NCBI GenBank assembly: GCA_005240065.1
Contig: SBBG01000047.1
Span: 1 to 39,013 of the forward strand
DNA: 39,013 nt
Source of the DNA: Gammaproteobacteria bacterium
GTDB lineage: Bacteria > Pseudomonadota > Gammaproteobacteria > Ga0077554 > Ga007554
Reading direction: 5' to 3'
The notes below the pieces were generated by a model. That model saw only the letters and a list, made by a program, of their open reading frames with translations, was not told the origin of the DNA and made no database searches. Positions 24,805-33,235 of this stretch are shown piece after piece. Both the position numbers and the translations under genes were made by a program. How positions within the stretch are numbered: the first letter of the stretch is position 1; each line of letters opens with the position of its first letter.

Positions 24805-25063
24805 AATGCGTCCACATCTGAATGACCTTAACAATTTGCTCTTGTTCGACTACCTGGCAAACCAGGCGATGCTGGATATTGATCCTTCGTGAACAAGCGC
24901 CTCTCAGATCCCCTGCCAATTTCTCATATGCCGGAGGATTTTGAAAAGGGTTTTCGGCAAGAACATTCAGCAGCGCCTCAGCTTTCGGTCGCAAGCCGGC
25001 GGCAACCAGCTTTTTGGCGTCCTTCTGCGCCTGTTTGGTATAGACAATCCGCCATTTCACCAA
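24797..25063 (-). CDS. Txe/YoeB-family mRNA interferase toxin
   Basis: 88 residues, RelE-superfamily fold, expected to cut mRNA on the ribosome. Family landmarks: PPAYEKLAGDLRGACSRRINIQHRLVCQVV, with the catalytic Glu and Arg region, and the C-terminal MWTHYE, with the His-Tyr pair near the end as in YoeB. The N-terminus (MVKWRIVYTKQAQKDAKKL) fits. It overlaps the YefM-like antitoxin by 7 bases and the HicB-like gene by 8, so all three are probably made from one transcript. Confidence 0.9.
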   Translation of the reverse strand: MVKWRIVYTKQAQKDAKKLVAAGLRPKAEALLNVLAENPFQNPPAYEKLAGDLRGACSRRINIQHRLVCQVVEQEQIVKVIQMWTHYE

Positions 25064-25299
25064 TCAAGCTCCGTCGCACACTCCTCGATAGGCGTAGTCA
25101 TTCCTTCTCGTATTGACTTTCTCATTCCTGGAACGGACAACAAGTACAAACTTTCCTGAATGGCGCGCCAGTCATCCTCTGAGACAAGCACGGCGTTCGA
25201 GCGTTTACTGGTAATCAGAATAGGCGCGTGCGTTACCGCTGCTTCATCTATCAAGCGATACAACTTTGATCTTGCCTCGCTTGCCGTTAAGGTGGTCAT
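25057..25299 (-). CDS. Phd/YefM-family antitoxin
   Basis: 80 residues. LTASEARSKLYRLIDEAAVTHAPILITSKRSNAVLVSEDDWRAIQESLYLLS is a textbook YefM DNA-binding half, followed by an acidic tail (PIEECATELDW) that would wrap the YoeB toxin. The track starts at 25311 (MEKAMTT). I prefer the ATG at 25299 because GGAG then lies 6 bases upstream. The promoter begins about 30 bases further up, immediately after the truA stop, and contains an inverted repeat for autoregulation. Confidence 0.9.
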   Translation of the reverse strand: MTTLTASEARSKLYRLIDEAAVTHAPILITSKRSNAVLVSEDDWRAIQESLYLLSVPGMRKSIREGMTTPIEECATELDW

Positions 25300-25328
25300 A
25301 GCTTTCTCCATACGAATGCAACAGAAAA

Positions 25329-25357
25329 ATAGTACGTTTTGTCGTACGCAATGTCAA
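25329..25357 (-). promoter_or_regulatory. promoter and operator of the yefM-yoeB-hicB cassette
   Basis: On the minus strand TTGACA (25357-25352) and TACTAT (25334-25329) are separated by exactly 17 bases, a near-consensus sigma-70 promoter. The inverted repeat GTACG-N6-CGTAC occupies 25332-25347, in the spacer and touching the -10, where an antitoxin complex would block transcription. It lies 4 bases beyond the truA stop. No terminator separates the cassette from trpF, so this promoter probably also transcribes trpFBA. Confidence 0.8.
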
Positions 25358-25360
25358 AAG

Positions 25361-26143
25361 TTACCAGACCATGGAAGTCGGCAAAACCCGCGGAATGCCA
25401 AACTCTTCGGGATAAGCCACGTCCATGAGGTACAGGCCATGCGGCGGGGCGGTGACACCGCCCAGGGTGCGGTCGCGCAGTTCCAGCACTTCGCGCGCCC
25501 ATACCGGCTCGCGCTCGCCGGCGCCGATCGTCATCAGGACGCCGGCGATATTGCGCACCATGTGGTGCAAAAAGGCATTGGCCTCGATGTCGATGAAGAT
25601 CAGATCATTCTGGCGCATCACGTCAAGGCGATATACCGTGCGCACCGGACTTTTCGCCTGGCAGCCCAGGGCGCGGTAGGAAGAAAAATCGTGCTCGCCG
25701 ATGAGATGGGCGCCCGCCTCAGCCATGCGGCGCTCATCCAGGGCGCGGTAATCCCAGGCCACACGCCAGGCGAGCACCGTGGGACGCACCGGACGGGTGA
25801 AAATCACGTAGCGATATCGCCTCCGCCGAGCGGAAAAGCGCGCATGAAAATCCTCGGCCACCGGCTGCGCCCATACCACGCTCGCCTCGTCGGGCAGATT
25901 GGCGTTGGCGCCGAATATCCAGGAACGCAGGGTGCGCGGCGCGTCACTGTCGAAGTGCACCACTTGGCCGATGGCATGCACACCGGCATCGGTACGGCCG
26001 GCGCAAGCCACACGCACCGGATGATTGGCGACCTTGGACAGCGCCGCCTCCAGACAGCCCTGCACCGTGCGCAATCCGCCATCCTGAATCTGCCAGCCGG
26101 AGAAGGCGGCGCCGTTGTATTCGATTCCCAACGCGATTCTCAT
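25361..26143 (-). CDS. truA: tRNA pseudouridine(38-40) synthase
   Basis: 260 residues. Converts uridines 38-40 of the tRNA anticodon stem to pseudouridine. The catalytic Asp is in VACAGRTDAGVHAIGQVVHF. Other landmarks are MRIALGIEYNGAAFSGWQ at the start, FHARFSARRRRYRYVIF and NAFLHHMVRNIAGVLMTIG. It belongs to the conserved truA-trpF-trpB-trpA-accD block, but its junction to trpF is interrupted by the toxin-antitoxin cassette. The gap to the divergent secreted-protein gene is 80 bases. Confidence 0.97.
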   Translation of the reverse strand: MRIALGIEYNGAAFSGWQIQDGGLRTVQGCLEAALSKVANHPVRVACAGRTDAGVHAIGQVVHFDSDAPRTLRSWIFGANANLPDEASVVWAQPVAEDFHARFSARRRRYRYVIFTRPVRPTVLAWRVAWDYRALDERRMAEAGAHLIGEHDFSSYRALGCQAKSPVRTVYRLDVMRQNDLIFIDIEANAFLHHMVRNIAGVLMTIGAGEREPVWAREVLELRDRTLGGVTAPPHGLYLMDVAYPEEFGIPRVLPTSMVW

Positions 26144-26223
26144 AGGTAGAAAAACGGCACGCTAAAGTTTCACAAAAACCAGCCGATACTCATAACAATA
26201 CCCCTCCTCAAAAAGGGCTTTTC

Positions 26224-27117
26224 ATGCCAAAGCCATTAGCGCCAAGGCTGGCCGTTCTAATCACTGGTATCGTGGCGTCGTCGATGCTTGGCACGAACAC
26301 CTCGCATGCCGAATTCGCACTGAATTGGGCGCCGGACATCGCCAATCGCGCCGCGTCACAAGGCCTCAGCTTTGCCGTCTGCAATTTCCCTGGCTATGCC
26401 AACCAGGGCAACTGCAGCTCTTTTGTTCCCAGCAATGAGGGCACGACCACCCCCTTCGTCAACGAACTGGTCACCGACGGAACAAAAACCTATTACCATC
26501 TGATCGTCGGCGACCCCAACAGCAATTTCGCCCAGGAAATCTATGTGGGGACGGGCACTGTGACCTATCAGGATGGCAAGCCCACTTCCGCCACGCTGGG
26601 ACAAACCGCCGGCAACGGTTGCTTCCCTGGTTCCCCCTTTTTCACGGGCGTCGCCGCCTGCGGCAACGCCTATAATAAACTGGGGGTCGATGCCAATGTC
26701 ACAGGCAACGGCTCGGGTAATCCCACAGTGGTACAGATGCAGCAATTCGTGAAAGATCCCGCTTCAGGATTCACCCTGGAGTTCGTCAAATCAAACTTCG
26801 CCCAGAAACCCAAAATCAGCCAAAGCATCGTCAACAGTGAACTAAATGCGCAATTCGTCATGGACATGAGCGGGACCAACTACAACACCAACACCACGCC
26901 GGCCGTCGTTACCAACACCGTCGACATTATCGATCCTGCAATCAAGGGCGACTTCGACATGGCCACCGATATTCAATCATCGACCGTGACGGGCGGCCGA
27001 TTCACCTTTACCCCCGCGCCTCTCAGCAATGGATACGGGGGCGCGGGGGGCACTTACAACTATATCGACGGCGGTTTCAATTTCAATGCCATCGACTGGC
27101 AGCAGTTCAAAAACTAG
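26224..27117 (+). CDS. exported protein of unknown function
   Basis: 297 residues. A signal peptide (MPKPLAPRLAVLITGIVASSMLGTNTSHA, cleavage about residue 29) precedes a mature region rich in Asn, Gly, Thr and Ser with few charges. Four cysteines occur as two close pairs (AVCNFPGYANQGNCSS and GNGCFPGSPFFTGVAACGN), which may form disulfides. No PEP-CTERM, GlyGly-CTERM or autotransporter tail is seen; it ends FNAIDWQQFKN. I do not recognise the family. Its 3' end overlaps the convergent RND gene by 11 bases, which favours a real, constrained gene end. Regular codon use and the clean signal peptide support coding. Confidence 0.78.
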   Translation: MPKPLAPRLAVLITGIVASSMLGTNTSHAEFALNWAPDIANRAASQGLSFAVCNFPGYANQGNCSSFVPSNEGTTTPFVNELVTDGTKTYYHLIVGDPNSNFAQEIYVGTGTVTYQDGKPTSATLGQTAGNGCFPGSPFFTGVAACGNAYNKLGVDANVTGNGSGNPTVVQMQQFVKDPASGFTLEFVKSNFAQKPKISQSIVNSELNAQFVMDMSGTNYNTNTTPAVVTNTVDIIDPAIKGDFDMATDIQSSTVTGGRFTFTPAPLSNGYGGAGGTYNYIDGGFNFNAIDWQQFKN

Positions 27118-30100
27118 AACCGCGCCACGCCTTCCACCGCACGATACCCCCCTCCACCAGCGAATACACCGCCGGCACTACCACCAGCGTCAAGAGCGTC
27201 GAACTGATCATGCCGCCGATCACAGCCACAGCGAGAGGGCCGTTGGTGTCGGAACCCGCGCCAATGCCGATGGCGGCGGGCAACAGCGCGAGAATGATGG
27301 TCGCCGAGGTCATCAGCACCGGGCGCATGCGGATCGGGCAAGCTTCCCGCAACGCGGTATCGACATCCTTGCCCGCGCTGCGCATCTGGTTGGTGAGATC
27401 CACCAGCAGGATGGAGTTTTTCGCCACCAGGCCGATCAGCAACACCAGGCCGATCATGGAATAGATATTCAGGGTATGGCCGAGCAGCCATAATCCGGCG
27501 ACGCCGCCGATGATCGCCAGCGGCTGCGCCAGCATGATGACCATGGGTTGAATGAACGAATTGAACTGACTGGCCAGCACCATGTAGACCAGCCCCAGCG
27601 CCAGCACGAAAGCGAAGATCATGTAATTCACGGTCTTGCCGAACTGCTCCGCCTGACCGGTGAACTTGATCGAGTACCCGGCGGGCAGAGTTTCGTCCGC
27701 CACCTGTTTGACTTTATTCACCGCCTCGCCGAGGGGAATGCTGGGCGAGCCGGCGAAGTTCGCCGCGTATTGCATGTCATAGCGGCTGATGATCGCGGGG
27801 CCGAGCGCCTGCTTGAATTTCGCCAGCGTATCCAGACGCACCATCTTGCCATCCTTGCCGCGCAGATAAATCCTGCTGAAATCGGCACGCTGCCTGAAAT
27901 TGCTTTCCACGCCCTTGAGGCGAATGTCGTAACGCTCGCCGTCGCCAGGCACATCGTTATAGCGCGCCACATCCACGCCCCCCACCATCACGTTCACCGC
28001 CTGCGCCACATCCCTGGAACTTATCCCGAGATCGGCGGCGCGAGTGCGATCGAGGATCATTTCGATCTGCGGCAGATCGAGCTGCAAATCGACATCCAAC
28101 CGTCCCAGCTCCTGCATGGCGCCGAGCTTCTCCTGCATCGCGGTGGTCAACCTGCCGACTTCCGTCAGATTGGGACCTGTCACGACAAACTGCAAGGGTT
28201 CGCCACGCATCCCGCCGATCGGCGGCACACCCGCGGCAAAGGCGCGCACGCCGGGAATTTGCATCAACTCCTTGCGCACCGCATCGATAATCTCGGACTG
28301 CTTGAGCGTGCGCTCGCTACGCGGCGCCAGCCGGACGAAGGCGATGCCTTGATTCACTTGGCCCGCCTGACCAAGACCGATCGCGGTGAAATAGGTAGTG
28401 ATTTCCTTATGGCTACCCAGCACTTTTTCGATCTTTTCCAAGCGGTCGTTAGTGTAGTCGATATTCACGCCCAAAGGCGTCTTGATGAACACCATGAAGC
28501 GCCCCTCGTCTTCCTCGGGGACAAAGCCTTTGCCGACCTTGGCGAAAAACCAGGCACTGGAGGCGATGATGATCACGGTCAAAAACACCACGCTCCAGCG
28601 GTATGCCAACGCCACATCGAGCAGCCGCCGATAGGCCCGGTCGAGTGCCCTGAACGCGCTTTCCAGCGCGCGATAGACCATGCCATGCTGCTGCGAAACC
28701 CTGAGATACCGGGAGCACAGCATTGGCGTCAGCGTCAGCGAAACAAACAGCGACACCAGCACACCGATGGTCACCACCGTGGCGAAGGACTCGAAGAAAC
28801 GCCCGACGATGCCCTGCATGAAAATCACCGGCGCGAAGATCGACACCAGGGTGAGCGAAGAGGCCAGTACGGCGAATTGCACCTGCTTCGAGCCTTCGAT
28901 GGCGGCGGTGACGGCATCAGCGTTGCCCCCTTCGCGATGGCGGAAAATATTTTCCAGCACCACAATGGCATCGTCCACCACCACGCCCACCAGCAACAGC
29001 ATCGCCAGCAGCGTCATCGAATTGAACGTGAAGCCGGAAAAATAGATCGCCGCGACCGCGCCCATCAGCGACACCGGAATCGCCACCGCGATGATGAGCG
29101 TGGAACGCACGCTCTTCAGGAACAGCCAGACGATGACGGCCGCGAGCAGCGTGCCGAGCAACAAATGTTCCTTGAGCGTCTTCACCATCTCCATGATGAA
29201 CAGCGAGTCATCCGAAGAAACCGTGATCTTCATGCCGGCGGGCAGTTGGGGGATGATCTCTTCATCGAGCCGTTTCTTCACCTCGTTGATGATCTCGACG
29301 CTATTGGTATTGGCAATCTTGACGATCCCCAGACCAACCGATGGCTCGCCCTTGAAATGTGCCAGTTGCCGATAATCCTCCATGCCGTCCTCGATGTCGG
29401 CCACGTCATCCAGCCGCACCGGCGCGGTATCATGGTAGGCGACGATCATGTCGCGCAATTCGCTCAGCGAATGAAATTCCACATCGAGCTTGATCAGGTT
29501 CTCCGTTTTTTCTCCCACCAGAAAACCGCCCGGCACCTGCACATGCTCTTTGTCGAAGGCTTCGATGATGTCTTTGACAGTGACCTGCAAGGCGGCCATG
29601 CGATCCGGCCGGATGTTCACCCGGATGTTCCTGTCGCGCCTGCCCCCTAGACGCACCTCGCCCACGCCGTCGATGGTCTCCAGCCTCTTCTTGATGACGT
29701 TGCGCGCATACTGGTTGAGCTGCTGCAAGGTGCGGTCGCCTTGCAGCGCCAGCCACAGGATGGGCTGGGCATTGGTCTCCACCTTCGACACGATGGGTGG
29801 CTCGACATCGGCCGGCAATTGGCGCAATACCTGGTTGACCTTGGTCTGCACCTCGTCGAAGGCGACGTTGATGTCTTTTTCGAGATCGAAGGTGATGGTG
29901 ACGACGGACACACCGGGAGACGAGGCGGACTGGATGTGGTCGATCCCTGGCACGGTGTTGACCTGTGACTCGATGACATTAGTGACGCTGGAGTCGATGA
30001 TTTCGGGATTGGCGCCACGCAATACCGTGGTCACCGTCAACACGGGAAATTCAACACGGGGAAGACGGTCGACGCCGAGCCGCTCGGCGCTGATCACGCC

Positions 30101-30172
30101 GAACAGCACCAGCACGGCGGACAGCATGTACGCCAGCACATGGCGCTTGATGGACAGCGCGGGCAGACTCAT
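27107..30172 (-). CDS. RND efflux transporter permease (HAE1 family)
   Basis: 1021 residues with 12 expected helices and two large periplasmic loops. The start (MSLPALSIKRHVLAYMLSAVLVLFGV) and the proton-relay helix GVVVDDAIVVLENIFRHREGG, with the paired aspartates, identify an AcrB-type pump; PVSLMGAVAAIYFSGFTFNSMTLLAMLLLVG is the adjoining helix. NTVPGIDHIQSASSPGVSVVTITFDLEKD is typical of the porter domain. Drugs or other hydrophobic compounds are the likely cargo, but substrate cannot be read from sequence. Its ATG overlaps the adaptor stop by one base (TAATG). No outer-membrane channel gene is present here. Confidence 0.95.
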   Translation of the reverse strand: MSLPALSIKRHVLAYMLSAVLVLFGVISAERLGVDRLPRVEFPVLTVTTVLRGANPEIIDSSVTNVIESQVNTVPGIDHIQSASSPGVSVVTITFDLEKDINVAFDEVQTKVNQVLRQLPADVEPPIVSKVETNAQPILWLALQGDRTLQQLNQYARNVIKKRLETIDGVGEVRLGGRRDRNIRVNIRPDRMAALQVTVKDIIEAFDKEHVQVPGGFLVGEKTENLIKLDVEFHSLSELRDMIVAYHDTAPVRLDDVADIEDGMEDYRQLAHFKGEPSVGLGIVKIANTNSVEIINEVKKRLDEEIIPQLPAGMKITVSSDDSLFIMEMVKTLKEHLLLGTLLAAVIVWLFLKSVRSTLIIAVAIPVSLMGAVAAIYFSGFTFNSMTLLAMLLLVGVVVDDAIVVLENIFRHREGGNADAVTAAIEGSKQVQFAVLASSLTLVSIFAPVIFMQGIVGRFFESFATVVTIGVLVSLFVSLTLTPMLCSRYLRVSQQHGMVYRALESAFRALDRAYRRLLDVALAYRWSVVFLTVIIIASSAWFFAKVGKGFVPEEDEGRFMVFIKTPLGVNIDYTNDRLEKIEKVLGSHKEITTYFTAIGLGQAGQVNQGIAFVRLAPRSERTLKQSEIIDAVRKELMQIPGVRAFAAGVPPIGGMRGEPLQFVVTGPNLTEVGRLTTAMQEKLGAMQELGRLDVDLQLDLPQIEMILDRTRAADLGISSRDVAQAVNVMVGGVDVARYNDVPGDGERYDIRLKGVESNFRQRADFSRIYLRGKDGKMVRLDTLAKFKQALGPAIISRYDMQYAANFAGSPSIPLGEAVNKVKQVADETLPAGYSIKFTGQAEQFGKTVNYMIFAFVLALGLVYMVLASQFNSFIQPMVIMLAQPLAIIGGVAGLWLLGHTLNIYSMIGLVLLIGLVAKNSILLVDLTNQMRSAGKDVDTALREACPIRMRPVLMTSATIILALLPAAIGIGAGSDTNGPLAVAVIGGMISSTLLTLVVVPAVYSLVEGGIVRWKAWRGSSF

Positions 30173-31257
30173 TATTTTTGGTCTTTCTTGATATTGACCT
30201 TGGCCTTGTCCGTCAGGAACGCCGCGCCATCCAGCGCCACGACCGTCCCCGCCGCGAGACCTTCAAGGATTTCGACACCGCCGTTCGAGCGGTAGCCGGT
30301 TTTCACCACTTGCTGTTCGGCTTTGCCTTCCCTTATGACATACACCACCTCGCCGGCGGGGCGCATCACCACGCTTTGCTCGGGCACCGTCACGGCCTGT
30401 CCGTGCTCCGCCACCACCAGCGTACCATTAACGCTGGCGCCGGGCTTCCATCCACCGGGATTGGCGAGTTCCACAATCGCCTCCACGGCATGGCTCTTGG
30501 CATCCACGTCAGGGCGTACTTCCTTGATCCGGCTTTCGATCGTCCGCCCCGGCGCGGTGGAACTGGACAGGCGCACGGTCCCCCCTGGCCGCAGCGCTGA
30601 GGCCATGTCCTCCGGGAAGGGCAAATGCACACGCAAGGTCTGCTGGGAAGAAATCAGGAACAGCGGCTTGCCGAGGGTGACATAATCCCCTGTCGAGACC
30701 ATGCGCTGGTCGATACGGCCCGCCACCGGCGCGACGATGCGCGCCTTGGCGAGATTATGCTCGGCAGCCTGCAATTGCGCCCGCGCCCCCGCCAGTTGTT
30801 CGCGCAACACGGCAAGCTGCGCCTGGGCGTCTTCCAGTTGCGTGACAGGGATGAATTTGTCCCGCACCAGCTTCTCATAGCGCTGCACCAGGCGTTCCTG
30901 ATTGGCAAGCGACGCCTCGACGCGCGCCACCTCGGCCTGCGCCGCCGCGCGCGCAATGCGCTCGTCCTGCGCATCCAGCTCGGCCAGCAGTTGGCCCTTG
31001 CTCACGGCCTGGCCGATGTCCGCCCCGACCCGCACCACACGTCCCGCCACCTCGGCGGCCACCGAAGGAAAGGTCTCGCTTTCGATCCAGCCGACCGACT
31101 CCTGAACATGCTGCACCGCCTGGAGCTTCGCCTCGGTCACGGTAATCAGGGTGCCCATCGGCCGCTTGCCCGATTTTTCCTCCTCGGCCTTTTTGCCGCA
31201 ACCGGAAAGCGCAACGATCACGCACAACCCAACGGCCCATGCGCTGCTTTTTTTCAT
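30172..31257 (-). CDS. RND efflux periplasmic adaptor lipoprotein
   Basis: 361 residues. A lipoprotein signal with lipobox ALSGC (Cys20) anchors it to the inner membrane. The order is lipoyl-like halves, coiled-coil hairpin (about 95-165; RAAAQAEVARVEASLANQERLVQRYEKLV) and beta-barrel with membrane-proximal domain (VTVPEQSVVMRPAGEVVYVIREGKAEQQVVKTGYRSNGGVEILEGLAAGTVVALDG). It bridges the permease to an outer-membrane channel. It is first in a two-gene operon. A truncated repeat element lies upstream. Confidence 0.95.
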   Translation of the reverse strand: MKKSSAWAVGLCVIVALSGCGKKAEEEKSGKRPMGTLITVTEAKLQAVQHVQESVGWIESETFPSVAAEVAGRVVRVGADIGQAVSKGQLLAELDAQDERIARAAAQAEVARVEASLANQERLVQRYEKLVRDKFIPVTQLEDAQAQLAVLREQLAGARAQLQAAEHNLAKARIVAPVAGRIDQRMVSTGDYVTLGKPLFLISSQQTLRVHLPFPEDMASALRPGGTVRLSSSTAPGRTIESRIKEVRPDVDAKSHAVEAIVELANPGGWKPGASVNGTLVVAEHGQAVTVPEQSVVMRPAGEVVYVIREGKAEQQVVKTGYRSNGGVEILEGLAAGTVVALDGAAFLTDKAKVNIKKDQK

Positions 31258-31294
31258 TCATTGATCCTTACAACAGGGAGGTACTTCGATTTTA

Positions 31295-31395
31295 TTAACC
31301 CGGCAATCAAATTCATCCGCTTTTCCAGCTTTTCCCCCACCGTAGGGTGCGCCGCGCGCACCATCCGTGCGGTGCGTAAGACGCACCCTACGAAA
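31295..31395 (+). repeat. hairpin-core repeat element, right end missing (copy 5)
   Basis: Left end TTAACCCGGCAATCAAAT and the left arm are intact, and the 50-bp core is at 31342-31391 in the copy 1 orientation. After the core only a few bases match before unrelated sequence. It lies between the peroxiredoxin gene and the RND adaptor gene. Confidence 0.75.
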
Positions 31396-31443
31396 TGGGG
31401 TGGTTTGACTTTTAGTCCAGGCGGGGATAAAAAGGTTCGCCTC

Positions 31444-31917
31444 TCACAGCGCCGCAAGCGCCTCCAGCACCTCGGCAACGTGCCCTTCAACCTTCACCTT
31501 GCGCCACTCCCGCCGCAACACGCCTTCCTTGTCGATAAGAAAGGTGCTGCGCTCCACACCCATCACTTCCTTGCCGTACATGTTCTTGGGCTTGATAACA
31601 TCGAACAACCTGCACAGATGCTCGTCCTCGTCCGTCAGCAAATCGAACTGGAAACCTTGTTCTTCCTTGAACTTCTCATGGGAATTGAGGCTGTCGCGCG
31701 ATATACCGAGGATCACGGTATCGAACCTCGAAAATTCCTCATAGTGATCACGGAAATCCTGTCCCTCGCGGGTACATCCCGGCGTGTTGTCCTTGGGATA
31801 GAAATACAGCACGACGTGCTTGCCCTTCAAATTCGAAAGGTTAATGGTTTTGCCACCTGTGGCGGGAAGCGCGAAATCCGGGACGGGCTTGCCGATAGCG
31901 ATATTGGACATGGACAA
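31444..31917 (-). CDS. bcp: thioredoxin-dependent peroxiredoxin (Bcp/PrxQ type)
   Basis: 157 residues. Reduces hydroperoxides in the cytoplasm. The peroxidatic Cys48 is in YFYPKDNTPGCTREGQDFRDH, the PrxQ/Bcp signature. In E. coli Bcp a second Cys lies five residues on; here that position is not Cys (EGQDF), so this is a one-Cys-like member or uses another thiol (Cys near position 101, EHLCRLF). TFLIDKEGVLRREWRKVKVEGHVAEVLEAL is the typical C-terminus. A possible shorter start is the second Met (MSNIAIG). Confidence 0.93.
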   Translation of the reverse strand: MSMSNIAIGKPVPDFALPATGGKTINLSNLKGKHVVLYFYPKDNTPGCTREGQDFRDHYEEFSRFDTVILGISRDSLNSHEKFKEEQGFQFDLLTDEDEHLCRLFDVIKPKNMYGKEVMGVERSTFLIDKEGVLRREWRKVKVEGHVAEVLEALAAL

Positions 31918-31982
31918 TCTCCTTGAGATTCAACTGAAAAACCTGCCCATGATACGCTAAAAAGAATGGAAAGATCACCGCC

Positions 31983-33005
31983 TCACGCGTAATAGTCGAC
32001 CAGCCCAGCGGCTGAAACGCCACGCCCGCCCGCCGATGATTCATCGGCGGCGAGCGGCCCCGCGCCCCCCATGTATTCCGCATATTGCTGAGGAACGGTT
32101 TGCTGTCCGCGCTGGTCAGCGAAGGACTGCGACTGCGAGGAAACGTTGATACTGGCCAGATTCAGGCCGCTGTCACCCAGCATGTCACGCAGCCGCGGAA
32201 TAGCCGCTTCGATGGCATCGCGGGTAACAGAATGCTGAGTGGTGAATGACACACTGGCCTGGTCCTGATCGATGGCGATGCGTATTTCCACCGGGCCGAG
32301 GTGTGGCGGATTGATGCGTAACTCGGCGGTCTGCACGCTTTGATTGACCAGCCATTGAACGCGATCTCCCAGTTCCTGCCCCCATCCTTCCGCGCCCAGA
32401 GGAAGGGTCATGGCAGCGGTGGCATGACCAGCCGGGCTTTGTGAATTAACCTGCGAACCTGCCGGTATCGCCGGCTGAGAGACAAGAGAAACCTGCGTTA
32501 CACCGGCAGGCGTATCGTCAAGGACAGACGCGAAATTGGCCGATGACATGGCGGATTCGGATGCAAGTACCGGCAACATGGGCTGGGAAAGATCGGAAAG
32601 TGCGCGGGGATTTTCCCCTGCCGGCGAGGAGGTAATCGACGGGCTCCCGGCGGTCATCGCCATGGTAGCCATGTGCGCGGCATCGGGTGTCACTCCTGGA
32701 TTATCATCCGCGGAAACGTTCATGCCATTCTGAACACCGGGATTGACCGGCACAGGCACCGATGCGGCATAGGGCGGCAAGACGTTGCCGTCCGGCGAGG
32801 CCTCTTGCCGCGGCGCCGGCGCCTCGCCCTGAGAAAGAACGGGCAACGCGGGCGCGGAACTCGCGGCATCGCCATTCGCCACGCCAAGCAGCGCCGCCAG
32901 CGCATCGTAGAACAGGCCTGAGTACCCGCTATCTTTTTGTGACGTTGTGGCAACCGCAGCCGGACGGCCATCGTTCGCTTGCACCAAGGGCATCATCTCG
33001 GGCAT
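31983..33005 (-). CDS. fliK: flagellar hook-length control protein
   Basis: 340 residues. The N-terminal 210 residues are low-complexity (Ala, Pro, Ser, Met), as usual for the FliK ruler region. The C-terminal domain (GWGQELGDRVQWLVNQSVQTAELRINPPHLGPVEIRIAIDQDQASVSFTTQHSVTRDAIEAAIPRLRDML) is the conserved Flg_hook domain that switches export specificity when the hook reaches full length. The Gln-rich tail (SSQSQSFADQRGQQ) also fits. It stands alone between a peroxiredoxin gene and a kinase gene, not in a flagellar operon. Confidence 0.9.
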   Translation of the reverse strand: MPEMMPLVQANDGRPAAVATTSQKDSGYSGLFYDALAALLGVANGDAASSAPALPVLSQGEAPAPRQEASPDGNVLPPYAASVPVPVNPGVQNGMNVSADDNPGVTPDAAHMATMAMTAGSPSITSSPAGENPRALSDLSQPMLPVLASESAMSSANFASVLDDTPAGVTQVSLVSQPAIPAGSQVNSQSPAGHATAAMTLPLGAEGWGQELGDRVQWLVNQSVQTAELRINPPHLGPVEIRIAIDQDQASVSFTTQHSVTRDAIEAAIPRLRDMLGDSGLNLASINVSSQSQSFADQRGQQTVPQQYAEYMGGAGPLAADESSAGGRGVSAAGLVDYYA

Positions 33006-33091
33006 CGTGTAACCTCGTCAGTCGTACCTCCCGGGGAAGAAGCAAGATACAGGCCACAAGAAGCGAAAGGACACACCCTGCGTGTATGCTA

Positions 33092-33228
33092 TTAAACCGG
33101 CGATAAAATAGACCGTGATTGCCCTGTGTTTCGTAGGGTGCGTCTCACGCACCGCGCGGATGGTGCGCACGGCGCACCCTACACCGGGAGAAAGCTGGAA
33201 AAGCAGATGAATTTGATTGCCGGGTTAA
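33092..33228 (-). repeat. hairpin-core repeat element (MITE-like), copy 6
   Basis: 137 bp, ends TTAAACCGGCGATAAAAT and ATTTGATTGCCGGGTTAA, hairpin core at 33133-33182 in the copy 2 orientation. It lies between fliK and the kinase gene, whose stop codon is 7 bases from the element's end. Confidence 0.83.
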
Positions 33229-33235
33229 TACCCAC

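Noticed and set aside
27548-29650. 700-residue plus-strand ORF
   Set aside because: Antisense shadow of the RND permease gene, with no recognisable motif.
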